DNA of 24,953 nt from an uncultured Collinsella sp. (GTDB lineage Bacteria; Actinomycetota; Coriobacteriia; Coriobacteriales; Coriobacteriaceae), in contig CABQLK010000030.1 of the NCBI GenBank assembly GCA_902465015.1, forward strand, positions 1 to 24,953. The letters run 5' to 3'. The notes under the pieces are model-generated. The model did no database searches, was not told the DNA's origin, and was given only the letters and a program-made list of their open reading frames with translations. A program made the position numbers and the translations under genes. Positions 1-7,414 of this stretch are shown piece after piece. Position 1 is the first letter of the stretch. Each line of letters begins with the position of its first letter.

Positions 1-120
1 TGTCCATCCTCGCAGTATCCGGTTCTCAAGGTGCACGCCCCGCGGCTGATCCGGTCCGACCGGGCCGCGCGGCAAGGAGATATATTGCCAGACCGGAGGG
101 CCCCCGTGGGCGGGAATCAC
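1..120 (-). promoter_or_regulatory. Probable rRNA operon leader with boxA-like segment (runs off left edge)
   Basis: Read on the minus strand, positions about 37 to 5 give CACCTTGAGAACCGGATACT followed by GCGAGG. This resembles the TTGAGAAC(T/C)..ATA segment found in actinobacterial rRNA leaders and in the spacer before 23S rRNA, where it serves antitermination and processing. Just upstream on the same strand, positions about 48-98 can form a stem closed by CCGGTC/GACCGG that contains a GGCAA/TTGCC hairpin. No mature rRNA sequence is visible, so the rRNA gene would lie left of the window. There is no 16S gene to the right, so this fits the leader before an operon better than an internal spacer. 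I found no convincing promoter for it. Confidence 0.45.
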
Positions 121-365
121 GCACTCCATATTTTGTTCACAAATGAATAGAACCCTCAGTTGCTTCACTGAGGCCGTATTCGAAGCAGCAGCTTCTGATA
201 TTGGCGATGACCAGCTGGTTTATAGGTGTTAAGGCATCGGTCATCTCTGGAGCGCCACTTTACTCCAAAACCATCAACCATTTGTTTCCCGTCGGTAAAA
301 GGCAGGTTTTGTTCGCCAAGCGTTCTTATATATAGAGAAGTTCGGGTTCGAACCCGTGCCGCGGC
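121..365. other. Non-coding stretch with small hairpins and a T-loop-like palindrome
   Basis: No credible gene is seen here. A 7-bp hairpin (CCTCAGT/ACTGAGG, about 154-173) and a small hairpin (GAAGC/GCTTC, about 181-194) are present, neither followed by a U-tract. Positions 343-356 are a perfect 14-base palindrome, CGGGTTCGAACCCG, which contains the tRNA T-loop core. No matching acceptor strand or anticodon arm lies within a tRNA length upstream on either strand, so it is not an intact tRNA. It may be a tRNA-derived remnant. Confidence 0.4.
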
Positions 366-404
366 AACAAAATAGCGACCAACCGGAGTCGATCGCTTTC
401 TTTT
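366..404 (-). terminator. Terminator after tRNA-Lys, possibly bidirectional
   Basis: Positions 374-383 pair with 388-397 over ten base pairs (two of them G-U on the minus strand), closing a four-base loop. On the minus strand the stem is followed by ATTTTGTTG (373-365), and on the plus strand by TTCTTTT (398-404). It lies about 10 bases past the encoded CCA of tRNA-Lys, so it should end that transcript. The U-rich tract on the other side would also stop transcription coming from the left. Confidence 0.7.
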
Positions 405-407
405 CTA

Positions 408-483
408 TGGTGGGCCGTCAGGGGTTCGAACCCTGGACCTTGGGATTAAAAGTCCCCTGCTCTGCCAGCTGAGCTAACGGCCC
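408..483 (-). tRNA. tRNA-Lys (anticodon UUU)
   Basis: The 76-base minus-strand sequence folds as a standard cloverleaf. The acceptor GGGCCGT pairs with ACGGCCC, the D-arm contains AGCTCAGCTGGCAGAGC, the anticodon loop is CTTTTAA with anticodon TTT, and the T-arm loop is TTCGAAC. The discriminator is A and the CCA end is encoded (410-408). It begins nine bases after a good -10 hexamer and is followed by a strong hairpin terminator, so it looks like an independent transcription unit. Confidence 0.96.
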
Positions 484-492
484 GCGGGTGGC

Positions 493-521
493 ATTGTACC
501 ACGGTCTGGGACTATTCCCAA
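493..521 (-). promoter_or_regulatory. Promoter of tRNA-Lys, overlapping the 3' end of the aminopeptidase gene
   Basis: On the minus strand a -35 hexamer TTGGGA (521-516) and a -10 hexamer TACAAT (498-493) are separated by 17 bases. The tRNA starts nine bases after the -10. The -35 element is part of the last codons of the upstream aminopeptidase gene, whose TAG stop is at 514-512 inside the spacer. Assigned by position and consensus match only. Confidence 0.65.
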
Positions 522-1792
522 CTCCATTGGCCGTTCTGGAAAATCACAACTTCACGTCCATCAGGCGTAATGCCCGTAATATCGATGTCGTCCGTGCCAA
601 TCATAAAGTCGACATGCGTGCTCGAGATGTTAACGCCATGCTCCAGGAGCTCCTCTTTGGACATATCATATCCACCCTCGATGCATTCGGGGAAACCGAC
701 ACCTAGCGCGAGATGGCAGCTAGCGTTCTCGTCATAGAGCGTATCGTAGAACAGAACACCACTTTCGCGGATCGGCGTGTTCTTGGAAATGAGCGCGACC
801 TCTCCCAGGTGAGCAGCGCCCTCGTCAGTATCGATGATACTTGCGAGCGTTGCCTTGCCCACGCGGGCGTCGTAGTCCACCACGCGGCCGCCCTCGAACT
901 TAATCCAAAAATCTTCGACCTTATTGCCGTGATGGATGAGCGGCATGGCCGAGTACACGATACCGTCGGCGCGCATGCGATCGGGCGAAGTGAAGACTTC
1001 CTCGGTGGGAATGTTGGGGAAGAAGGGATGCCCATCGGGCGTCTTGCCCTTGCCGCCGGCCCACTCGTGACCTTTCGTCATGCCAATCGTCAGATCGGTT
1101 CCATTTGCCGCGGTGTAATGCAGGTAGTCGAAACGATTGTCGTTCAGGAAACGCAGGTTCTTTTCGAATGCGGCGTCATGGAGTTCCCAGTCGCTCTCTG
1201 GGTCCTGGCCATCGGCGCGCGCGGCGTGCAGAATCGCATTCCACAGCTTATAGATTGCAACCTCATCGGCGTCTCCCGGGAACACCTCGTGCGCCCATGC
1301 CACGACCGGAGCGCCGGCGATGCACCACGGATTGATGTTGTAATCCAGTCCACGGCGGAAAACTTTGCACTGCGTATTCCTCGCCTTGGATGCCGCGGCC
1401 GGCTTGGCTGGATCGATGCCCTTGAGGGCTGCAGGATCCGCACCCTCGATAAAGACAAAGCAGGCACCATCCTGGGCCAAGGAATCCAGCTGCATGCGCT
1501 TCCACTCGGGCGTCTGCTCAAAATAGCTTTTCTCGACATGCTCGTACGTGAGCCTCGTCACGGCATCATCGGCCCAAATGACCGTCACGTGGCCGGCGCC
1601 GGCAGCATAGGCCTCCGCGACCACCACGCGCGCAAACGGCGCGCACTCGACCGGAGACTGAACGACGACCTCCTGGCCGGGCTTGACGTTTACGCCCTTG
1701 CGGACGACCAGGCGCGCGTAGTTTTTAATCTTGGGCTCCAGGGCCTTCATGCCCTCCAGAGCCTCTTCGACCGTCAGGGCAGCTCGAATCAT
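512..1792 (-). CDS. M29-family metallo-aminopeptidase
   Basis: The 426-residue product matches the M29 (AmpS/thermophilic aminopeptidase) family in length and motifs. These enzymes are cytosolic dimetal exopeptidases that remove N-terminal residues from peptides. Counting from the chosen start, the family metal-binding region is visible as TEEVFTSPDR (Glu near 265), GEVALIS (Glu near 331), NASCHLALG (His near 360) and THVDFMIG (His and Asp near 393 and 395). No signal peptide is seen. An in-frame ATG four codons upstream (1804) has no ribosome binding site, whereas the ATG at 1792 has GGAG six bases before it, so I prefer 1792. A terminator lies immediately upstream, so the gene is either read through or has a weak promoter in the short gap. 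The tRNA-Lys promoter overlaps its 3' end. Confidence 0.92.
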   Translation of the reverse strand: MIRAALTVEEALEGMKALEPKIKNYARLVVRKGVNVKPGQEVVVQSPVECAPFARVVVAEAYAAGAGHVTVIWADDAVTRLTYEHVEKSYFEQTPEWKRMQLDSLAQDGACFVFIEGADPAALKGIDPAKPAAASKARNTQCKVFRRGLDYNINPWCIAGAPVVAWAHEVFPGDADEVAIYKLWNAILHAARADGQDPESDWELHDAAFEKNLRFLNDNRFDYLHYTAANGTDLTIGMTKGHEWAGGKGKTPDGHPFFPNIPTEEVFTSPDRMRADGIVYSAMPLIHHGNKVEDFWIKFEGGRVVDYDARVGKATLASIIDTDEGAAHLGEVALISKNTPIRESGVLFYDTLYDENASCHLALGVGFPECIEGGYDMSKEELLEHGVNISSTHVDFMIGTDDIDITGITPDGREVVIFQNGQWSWE

Positions 1793-1798
1793 GTGCCA

Positions 1799-1802
1799 CT
1801 CC
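1799..1802 (-). promoter_or_regulatory. Ribosome binding site that sets the aminopeptidase start
   Basis: GGAG on the minus strand lies six bases before the ATG at 1792. It overlaps the alternative upstream ATG at 1804, which itself has no such sequence before it. This favours the shorter protein. Confidence 0.6.
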
Positions 1803-1820
1803 ATCTATCTATAGAACAGT

Positions 1821-1851
1821 AAAAAGGCGCGCCGCAAGAACGACGCGCCTT
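1821..1851 (-). terminator. Intrinsic terminator after the purC-membrane protein unit
   Basis: AAGGCGCG (1824-1831) pairs with CGCGCCTT (1844-1851) over eight base pairs. On the minus strand the stem runs into a T-run at 1825-1821. It is about 30 bases past the stop of the small membrane protein gene at 1882. Confidence 0.75.
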
Positions 1852-1881
1852 ATATCTTAGCGATAAGTATGTATGCAAACG

Positions 1882-2457
1882 CTACTTCTTCTTGGAGTCC
1901 TTCTTGTCCTCCTCGGCAGCCGCGCGCTCAATAAGAGCGTTGAGCTTGTTCTCGGACATGCCCTCGGCCTGCGCGCGGTACATGTTGCGCAAGGGACGAA
2001 TACGAGCGAAGTCATAGATAAAGTCGCCCAAAATGATGACGTAGGACAAAACAATGCCGACCATCTGGACAGGGCTGGACACCATGCCAGCGGGAGCGAA
2101 GTACAGCGAGGCCCAAATTGCCACGACAAGCACCATGCCAATGGCGAGCACAATCCACCAGATGCGACGGCGCTTGGTGTAGTCCTCGTCCTGCTTGAGG
2201 AGGATATTCGACGCCGTATAGATGCGATCCTCCTTGGCGCGCTGCTTAGCCTTGCGGGCGCGCTTCTCCTCTTTAGAGAGGCCCTCGAGGTTCTCGCCCT
2301 TCTCGAGCTCTTTGCGGCGTGCCTTAGACGAAGCCGGCACGACGCGAACGGAGCTCGCTGCTTGGCGGGCGGGCTTAGCAGATGCGGCAGACTTGCGCGC
2401 AACCCCGGTAACTTCGTGGGATTGCGTGCGCTTGTTCGTGGCGCTACGGGTACTCAC
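1882..2457 (-). CDS. Hypothetical two-helix membrane protein coupled to purC
   Basis: I do not recognise a named family. The 191-residue product has a long basic, Ala/Ser-rich N-terminal region (about 1-98), two hydrophobic helices (about 99-120 and 130-149) separated by a short Pro/Gly turn, and a charged C-terminal tail (about 155-191) ending in a Lys-rich run. This suggests an integral membrane protein with both long ends on the cytoplasmic side. It starts at GTG directly after the purC TAA stop with no gap. The AAGGAG inside the last purC codons is placed to serve it, so the two are probably translated as a coupled pair. A terminator follows. A purine-related role is suggested only by this linkage. 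Confidence 0.8.
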   Translation of the reverse strand: MSTRSATNKRTQSHEVTGVARKSAASAKPARQAASSVRVVPASSKARRKELEKGENLEGLSKEEKRARKAKQRAKEDRIYTASNILLKQDEDYTKRRRIWWIVLAIGMVLVVAIWASLYFAPAGMVSSPVQMVGIVLSYVIILGDFIYDFARIRPLRNMYRAQAEGMSENKLNALIERAAAEEDKKDSKKK

Positions 2458-3345
2458 TTATGCGTTCTCCTTCATGCTTGTGAACTGGGAGCCCGTGATG
2501 ATCTGGAAGGCCTCGCGATAGCGCTCGGACGTGCCATCGATGACCTCGGCGGGCAGGTGCGGGGTCTCCCCCGTCATATCCCAGTTGGCCTTGAGCCAAT
2601 TGCGGACGAATTGCTTGTCGTAGCTCGGCTGAATCTTGCCCTCCTCGTAGCTGGCAGCAGGCCAGAAACGGCTGGAGTCGGGCGTGAGACACTCGTCGAT
2701 CAGCGTGACCTTGCCATCAATAACACCAAACTCGAACTTGGTGTCGGCGATGATGATGCCACGGGTCGCGGCGTACTCGGCAGCGGCCTTGTAGATCTTG
2801 AGAGAAAGGTCGCGAATCTGCGTGGCGATGTCCTCGCCCACGATCTCGCAGCAACGCTCGAACGAAATGTTCTCGTCGTGGTCACCGATCTCGGCCTTTG
2901 TGGACGGCGTGAACAGCGGCTCGGGAAGCTTGGAAGCCTCGGTCAGGCCCTCGGGCAGCTGGATGCCGCAGACGGTGCCGTTCTCGTCGTAGGTCTTCTT
3001 GCCCGAACCGGTCAGATAGCCGCGGACGATGCACTCGATAGGAATCGTCTGGGCCTTCTTAACCAGCATGGCGCGGCCAGCGAGGTAGTCACGATACTCA
3101 GCAAACTCCTCGGGGAAATCCGCCGGGTCGATGGAAACGAGATGGTTGGGAACGATGTCGGCAAACTTATCGAACCAGAATGCCGAGATGCGATTGAGCA
3201 CCTCTCCCTTAAACGGAATCTCGTCGGGAAGAATGAAGTCGAACGCAGAAATGCGGTCGGTGGCGACCATCAGCAGGTTTTCACCGGCATCGTAAATATC
3301 ACGAACCTTGCCACGGGAATCCGGACGACGCTCCATCGTTGTCAC
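2458..3345 (-). CDS. purC: Phosphoribosylaminoimidazole-succinocarboxamide synthase (SAICAR synthase)
   Basis: PurC joins CAIR and aspartate with ATP to form SAICAR in de novo purine synthesis in the cytosol. The roughly 295-residue product has the family hallmarks in order: GKVRDIYD near the N-terminus (nucleotide-binding region), TDRISAFDF, IECIVRGYLTGSGKK, the strongly conserved TLIDECLTPDSSRFW, and SYDKQFVRNWL near the end. Length is normal. The open frame extends to a GTG at 3354, but AAGGAG (3359-3354) overlaps that codon and sits eight bases before the GTG at 3345, so 3345 is the better start. The stop is immediately followed by the start of a small membrane protein gene. purB, which acts at the next pathway step, is in the same window but separately transcribed. 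Confidence 0.96.
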   Translation of the reverse strand: MTTMERRPDSRGKVRDIYDAGENLLMVATDRISAFDFILPDEIPFKGEVLNRISAFWFDKFADIVPNHLVSIDPADFPEEFAEYRDYLAGRAMLVKKAQTIPIECIVRGYLTGSGKKTYDENGTVCGIQLPEGLTEASKLPEPLFTPSTKAEIGDHDENISFERCCEIVGEDIATQIRDLSLKIYKAAAEYAATRGIIIADTKFEFGVIDGKVTLIDECLTPDSSRFWPAASYEEGKIQPSYDKQFVRNWLKANWDMTGETPHLPAEVIDGTSERYREAFQIITGSQFTSMKENA

Positions 3346-3353
3346 GTGAGTCA

Positions 3354-3359
3354 CTCCTT
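3354..3359 (-). promoter_or_regulatory. Ribosome binding site that sets the purC start
   Basis: AAGGAG on the minus strand is eight bases upstream of GTG at 3345. It directly overlaps the alternative GTG at 3354, which rules that codon out as the likely start. Confidence 0.6.
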
Positions 3360-3376
3360 ACCTAAATACGACAGAA

Positions 3377-3396
3377 ATGCGGGTTCTTTCCCGCAT
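3377..3396 (-). terminator. Candidate terminator after the histidine kinase gene
   Basis: ATGCGGG (3377-3383) pairs with CCCGCAT (3390-3396) around a six-base loop. On the minus strand it continues into TTTCTGTCGTATTT, a broken U-rich tract. It lies between the kinase stop (3455) and purC, so it would separate the two units. The plus side (GTTTTC) is also somewhat T-rich. Confidence 0.5.
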
Positions 3397-3454
3397 GTTT
3401 TCGCAAACTCGGAGCGGCAGGGACGCGGCCCCTCCTTCACCGAATAGCGAAAAG

Positions 3455-5020
3455 CTAGTGCTCCATTGTAGTAGATGCCGCGTCCGCCGTGTGCTCGCGG
3501 GGCAGATGAATTGTAAAAGTCGTACCCTTTCCAAGCTCCGACTCCACGGATATGTAGCCATGGTGACGCTCGACGATCTGCTTGGTCACGGCGAGGCCAA
3601 CGCCCAGGCCGCCAGCTTCGCGGGCGCGGCTGGCATCGGCGCGCCAAAACCGCCCGAAGATGCGCGACAGATCGTCCTTGGCAATACCGATGCCGGTATC
3701 AGAAACGGCAATGCTGACGTGCTTGCGGTCACTGAGCACCGACACCACGACCCAACCGCCCTCGGGGGTGTAGCGCATGGCGTTGCTCATGAGGTTGATA
3801 ACACATTGCGTGATCATGTCGGGATCGGCCTCGACGACATCGTCGTGACCCTGGGTCTCGTCCGCAAAACGCAGGCGCAGATCGCGGTCGACAAACAGGC
3901 GCTCCTGGGCATTGACGATGGAACGCACGAAAGGAACCATGTCCACCGGCTCAAGGTTGAGCGGAGCCGTGCTGTTTTCCATGCGCGACAGGTCGAGCAT
4001 CTGCTGCACCAGACGAGCCAAGCGACGCGTCTCGGAAGCAACGGTCTCTAAATGCTCATCGTCGGTGGGATACACGCCATCCTGCATGGCCTCGACCGTT
4101 GCGAGCATGGCCATAAGCGGCGTGCGAAGCTCGTGTGCAACGTCTGAGGTCAGGCGCTTCTCGTGTTTCATATCCTTCTCGAGCGAAGTGGCCATCTCGT
4201 CGAAGGTCTCTCCCAGCTGATCGATTTCGTCATCGCCGCGCAAGCCCGTACGAGCCGACAGGTCGCCGTCACGGATTTGCTTTGCGGTACTGGTGATGCG
4301 ATGAATCGGCTTGGTGAGCATGCGCGACACGAGCGATCCGATAACGACCGAAATGCAGATTGCAACAACCGCGGCGAGGGCCATGGCGTTAAAGGTCTTC
4401 TCCCTAAACGCAGAGTCCGCCTTAGTGAGCAGAGCGTCGGAGCCGATGGCCCACAGCTTTACCTGTCCGACATGCTCGCCGGAAGACGTTACAATCTCGA
4501 CGTTAGCAACGCTATCGGAGTCGGTTGGAGCAGACGAGACCGGGCTATGCGATGCCCTCTTGCCGCTCGTGTCGTCGGTCGTAGCCTGGTTTTCGCGTAC
4601 ATCGGCGGTGGCGCTTGCCGAGGGCCATGAGTCGTCGTAGACGATGACGCCCTTTTTATTGACGACCTGCATACCAAGATCATCGGACACCAAGCTCGAT
4701 GTCGCAACCGTACGCAGTTCCCCCGCGGTCCAAGAGCCGTTTTCCTCATATGACGTTGCCAACTTTTCGGCAGCGGAATTGGCGATTTCGACAATATTGG
4801 AGCGCGTGTAATCCGTAAAAACCGTGCCCCATACAACGGAGACTACGCCCACCAGCACCAATACCGTCATGAGCGATGTCAGGGCAAAAGCAAGTGCCAT
4901 GCGCGAGGGATAGCTCATCGTTGGCCGTGAATCGGAACGAGGCGTGTTCCAACTAGCCTTGGAACCCGCCTCGCTCTCCTGCTTGTGCTTTTGTCCGATT
5001 TCAAAGCGCGCAGGTGTCAT
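3455..5020 (-). CDS. Two-component sensor histidine kinase with HAMP domain
   Basis: The 521-residue protein is a classical membrane sensor kinase. It has a hydrophilic N-terminus (1-38), a first membrane helix (about 41-65), an extracytoplasmic sensor region (about 66-208), and a second helix (about 211-233). These are followed by a HAMP linker (about 234-285), a HisKA domain with SDVAHELRTPL (phospho-acceptor His296), and a HATPase domain. The HATPase domain shows the N-box (NLMSNAMRY, Asn409/Asn413), G1 (DTGIGIAKDD) and G2 (GLGVGLAV). The sensor region contains a low-complexity Ser/Asp/Thr stretch (about 137-170) and resembles no ligand-binding domain I can name. It starts 11 bases after the response regulator stop, on the same strand, so the two form an operon and a signalling pair. 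The signal sensed is unknown. Confidence 0.95.
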   Translation of the reverse strand: MTPARFEIGQKHKQESEAGSKASWNTPRSDSRPTMSYPSRMALAFALTSLMTVLVLVGVVSVVWGTVFTDYTRSNIVEIANSAAEKLATSYEENGSWTAGELRTVATSSLVSDDLGMQVVNKKGVIVYDDSWPSASATADVRENQATTDDTSGKRASHSPVSSAPTDSDSVANVEIVTSSGEHVGQVKLWAIGSDALLTKADSAFREKTFNAMALAAVVAICISVVIGSLVSRMLTKPIHRITSTAKQIRDGDLSARTGLRGDDEIDQLGETFDEMATSLEKDMKHEKRLTSDVAHELRTPLMAMLATVEAMQDGVYPTDDEHLETVASETRRLARLVQQMLDLSRMENSTAPLNLEPVDMVPFVRSIVNAQERLFVDRDLRLRFADETQGHDDVVEADPDMITQCVINLMSNAMRYTPEGGWVVVSVLSDRKHVSIAVSDTGIGIAKDDLSRIFGRFWRADASRAREAGGLGVGLAVTKQIVERHHGYISVESELGKGTTFTIHLPREHTADAASTTMEH

Positions 5021-5031
5021 ATGTGATTTCC

Positions 5032-5754
5032 CTATTTCTCGTCCGACTTATCGGTCTTGGCCGGAGCCTCGAAGCGATAGCCGACACCATGGACGGTGTA
5101 GAGCCACTTGGGCTTCTTGGGATCATCGCCCAGCTTGGCGCGAAGATTCTTCACGTGGCTATCGATGGTGCGCTCATAGCCCTCAAAGTCATACCCGAGC
5201 ACTTTCTCGACCAGCTCCATGCGGTTATACACACGGCCGGGATGGCGGGCAAGCGTGGTGAGCAGCTTGAACTCGGAAGCCGTCAGATCGACTTCCTTGC
5301 CCTCGACCAAGATCTTGTGGCCCGAGATATCGATGACCAGATCGCCGAAGTCGAGTACCTCGACGGCGGGCTCGTCGGCCTGATGGGCACGGCGGAACAG
5401 AGCGCGAACGCGGGCGACGAGCTCGCGCGGCGAGAACGGCTTAATCAGATAGTCGTCGGCGCCGAGCTCAAGACCGATAATACGGTCCTCGATCTCGCCC
5501 TTAGCCGTCAGCATGATGATGGGGACATCCGAGGTATCGCGAATGGTGCGGCAAACGCGCTCGCCGGGGATCTTGGGGAGCATAAGGTCGAGCACGACCA
5601 GGTCGAACTGATGCTTCTCGAACTCCTCGATCGCGGACTGGCCGTCGCCGACGCCCACAACCCAGTAGCCTTCGCGCTCGAGATAGGCAGCGACGGCGTC
5701 ACGGATTGCCTTCTCATCCTCGACCAGCAGAATCTTTTTTGCATCTGAAGCCAT
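5032..5754 (-). CDS. OmpR/PhoB-family response regulator
   Basis: The 240-residue protein has an N-terminal receiver domain (about 1-120) with the acidic pair Glu12/Asp13, phospho-acceptor Asp56 in VVLDLMLPK, Thr83 and Lys105 in IKPFSP. The C-terminal winged-helix DNA-binding domain (about 140-235) has the typical LTASEFKLL, RTIDSHVKNLRAKLG and YTVHGVGYRF motifs. It would be phosphorylated by the downstream kinase and then regulate transcription. The frame can be extended to a TTG at 5775, but a GGGGGG ribosome binding site seven bases before the ATG at 5754 overlaps that extension, so 5754 is preferred. Targets cannot be told from the sequence. Confidence 0.96.
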   Translation of the reverse strand: MASDAKKILLVEDEKAIRDAVAAYLEREGYWVVGVGDGQSAIEEFEKHQFDLVVLDLMLPKIPGERVCRTIRDTSDVPIIMLTAKGEIEDRIIGLELGADDYLIKPFSPRELVARVRALFRRAHQADEPAVEVLDFGDLVIDISGHKILVEGKEVDLTASEFKLLTTLARHPGRVYNRMELVEKVLGYDFEGYERTIDSHVKNLRAKLGDDPKKPKWLYTVHGVGYRFEAPAKTDKSDEK

Positions 5755-5761
5755 AACACGG

Positions 5762-5767
5762 CCCCCC
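5762..5767 (-). promoter_or_regulatory. Ribosome binding site that sets the response regulator start
   Basis: A GGGGGG run on the minus strand, seven bases before the ATG at 5754, supports that ATG over the upstream in-frame TTG at 5775. Confidence 0.5.
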
Positions 5768-5810
5768 TGTCTCAATTAGCTAAGAACAAGCCCATTTTAA
5801 CGCACCTGAG

Positions 5811-5847
5811 CCCGCCAGATGCCGCTATGACGCGGCAGCTCGGCGGG
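5811..5847 (-). terminator. Strong hairpin between the lipoprotein gene and the response regulator
   Basis: CCCGCC (5811-5816) pairs with GGCGGG (5842-5847), enclosing a second six-base-pair stem TGCCGC/GCGGCA (5820-5825 and 5832-5837). It lies about 60 bases past the lipoprotein stop and about 60 bases before the response regulator start. No good U-tract follows on either strand, so it is a transcript-end or attenuation structure rather than a textbook terminator. Confidence 0.4.
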
Positions 5848-5907
5848 CGGTACTCACAATTACAACGCGTTTATTCCCCTGTTGGCGCCTTTTTAACCCC
5901 TCTAAGC

Positions 5908-7119
5908 TTAAAGAGAGAATAGGCGTGCAGTGACTGTCTCTGGTATACCCTGGCTGTTGCGCACCGTGGCGTACGTAAGGAATGAGTCCGATTTTCCCGC
6001 CGTAGCTGGATAATCGCCATACTCCAAAGCGCGGTCGGGCGACAGCAGCGAGCCATAGGTCTTGGCAGAGGTGTCGATCAGGAAATGCGACGCCTGTACC
6101 TTAACAAGGTATTTATTCTTCTTGCCAGCCGCACATGCGAGCGGTTCGCGTGACAGGAAGAGGTACGGCCCTCCCTCATTACCGATATACGTGCCCATAT
6201 TGCCCAGGCTGCCCACGCCACTATAGGCCGCCTCGATAGAAAACACGAAGGTATCGCCCATATATACGGCCTCGAAAGGCGAAACTGACGAAGGGAGGAC
6301 CAACTGGGCACGCTTGGTGTTGTTGCCGTCGGTCAGATCGATTGCCGTTATGCCGTAGTAGACGCCCTCGTCGTTGCGGACACGCGGCGAGATGGTCAAA
6401 ATGCCGTCGCTCGCGCGCGGGGCCGATGCAAAGCGGCCCGTCGATTTCCAAATTACCTCGGCCTTGGATTCATCAAGCGAGCGACGATAGCAAAACGAAT
6501 CACTACTCGTTTTATTGCCGCCTGCCGAAGGCATTTTATACCAGATGACCGATGACCCGAACGCCGTAAACAGGGGCGGATCATAGTCCTTGCCACCTCG
6601 ATCGAGCTCAACCACGTCGCCAGAGAGCGAAGCGCCCGACAGATTTTGAGCGTAGAGCTTCCACGATGAATTGGCAAAGTTCATCTCAACCCACGCGAAT
6701 AAGCCGTCGCCGGCACGGACATCGTAGAATGCATATCCCGTGCCCTCGATAGGATCCTCGATTAATGTGGTAAGCGAGCCATCACCCAGGTTGAGCACAC
6801 CGAGTGTGTTGGCGTGCAGCGCCGATGCGGGCGCCATCATCGCCGCGGCGTAATCGCCGTCGCAGTAGTACAGCAGCGTACCCAGAGGCAGCGTCCACGA
6901 CGCCGCCGGCTCAAGATCGATGTCGACTGCCTCGTACTCATCCGTAATCGAGATGATCTTGGAATCGTCCTTGATAACCTGCGGCTCGCCGGCGGCATCA
7001 TCGCTGGTGCCCGTTTTTTTCGAGCATCCGGCAAGTACCGTGGCAGCGCCCGCGGCAGCCCCACCGAGTACGAAGCCGCGACGCGATATTCCGTTCTTGA
7101 TGTGATCGGCGATACCCAT
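5908..7119 (-). CDS. Tat-type lipoprotein, function unknown
   Basis: The 403-residue product begins with a twin-arginine signal (ISRRGFVLGG) that ends in a lipobox (VLAGC, Cys32). It is therefore predicted to be exported folded and anchored by lipid on the outer face of the membrane. The mature part is rich in short beta-strand-like segments with repeated aromatic/Gly patterns (TLLYYCDGDY, GDGLFAWVEM, GSSVIWYKM, GDTFVFSIE). This hints at a beta-propeller-like fold, but I cannot assign a family. No catalytic motif is seen. Its ATG overlaps the TAA stop of the TSCPD gene by one base (TAATG), so the two are translationally coupled. Function is unknown. Confidence 0.85.
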   Translation of the reverse strand: MGIADHIKNGISRRGFVLGGAAAGAATVLAGCSKKTGTSDDAAGEPQVIKDDSKIISITDEYEAVDIDLEPAASWTLPLGTLLYYCDGDYAAAMMAPASALHANTLGVLNLGDGSLTTLIEDPIEGTGYAFYDVRAGDGLFAWVEMNFANSSWKLYAQNLSGASLSGDVVELDRGGKDYDPPLFTAFGSSVIWYKMPSAGGNKTSSDSFCYRRSLDESKAEVIWKSTGRFASAPRASDGILTISPRVRNDEGVYYGITAIDLTDGNNTKRAQLVLPSSVSPFEAVYMGDTFVFSIEAAYSGVGSLGNMGTYIGNEGGPYLFLSREPLACAAGKKNKYLVKVQASHFLIDTSAKTYGSLLSPDRALEYGDYPATAGKSDSFLTYATVRNSQGIPETVTARLFSL

Positions 7120-7382
7120 TAGGCGATCTCGGCGCGAGCGGCCTCGATAGCGCGTGTAAGCTGGTCGGCGCAGGAGGTCTTTTTCATACCGCAGGTATTA
7201 CCGGCGAGAACCTCGATTACGCGATCGGCAGGAGCGCCCTCGACCAGCTTGGAGATAGCCTTGAGATTGCCGTCGCAGCCGCCGGTAAATTCAACGCCCA
7301 TCACCTTGTTGCCGTCATCGGAAAGGTCAAGGTGAATATTGCGAGCACACACGCCCTGAGGCTTGTAATCAAACGAAATCAT
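7119..7382 (-). CDS. TSCPD domain-containing small protein
   Basis: The 87-residue protein resembles the TSCPD/TIGR03905-type family: FDYKPQGVCARNI at the start, GGCDGNLKAISKL in the middle and CGMKKTSCADQL near the end. The conserved cysteines (in GVC, GGC, NTC and TSC) could bind a metal or act in redox chemistry. The biochemical role of the stand-alone family is not settled; related domains occur at the end of some ribonucleotide reductases. A good ribosome binding site (GAGGGG) precedes the ATG and a promoter lies about 35 bases upstream. The stop codon overlaps the start of the lipoprotein gene, making a two-gene operon. Confidence 0.85.
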   Translation of the reverse strand: MISFDYKPQGVCARNIHLDLSDDGNKVMGVEFTGGCDGNLKAISKLVEGAPADRVIEVLAGNTCGMKKTSCADQLTRAIEAARAEIA

Positions 7383-7414
7383 GCGATCCCCTCTCAGAAT
7401 GTTATTCGAGACGA

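Noticed and set aside
713..1822. A 369-codon plus-strand frame opposite the aminopeptidase
   Set aside because: Antisense shadow; the minus-strand frame carries the M29 motifs.
1873..3447. A 524-codon plus-strand frame opposite purC and its neighbour
   Set aside because: It is a shadow of purC, which has clear family motifs on the minus strand.
3346..3454. A purine riboswitch before purC
   Set aside because: No purine-riboswitch core or paired loops are visible; the only structure is a short terminator-like hairpin.
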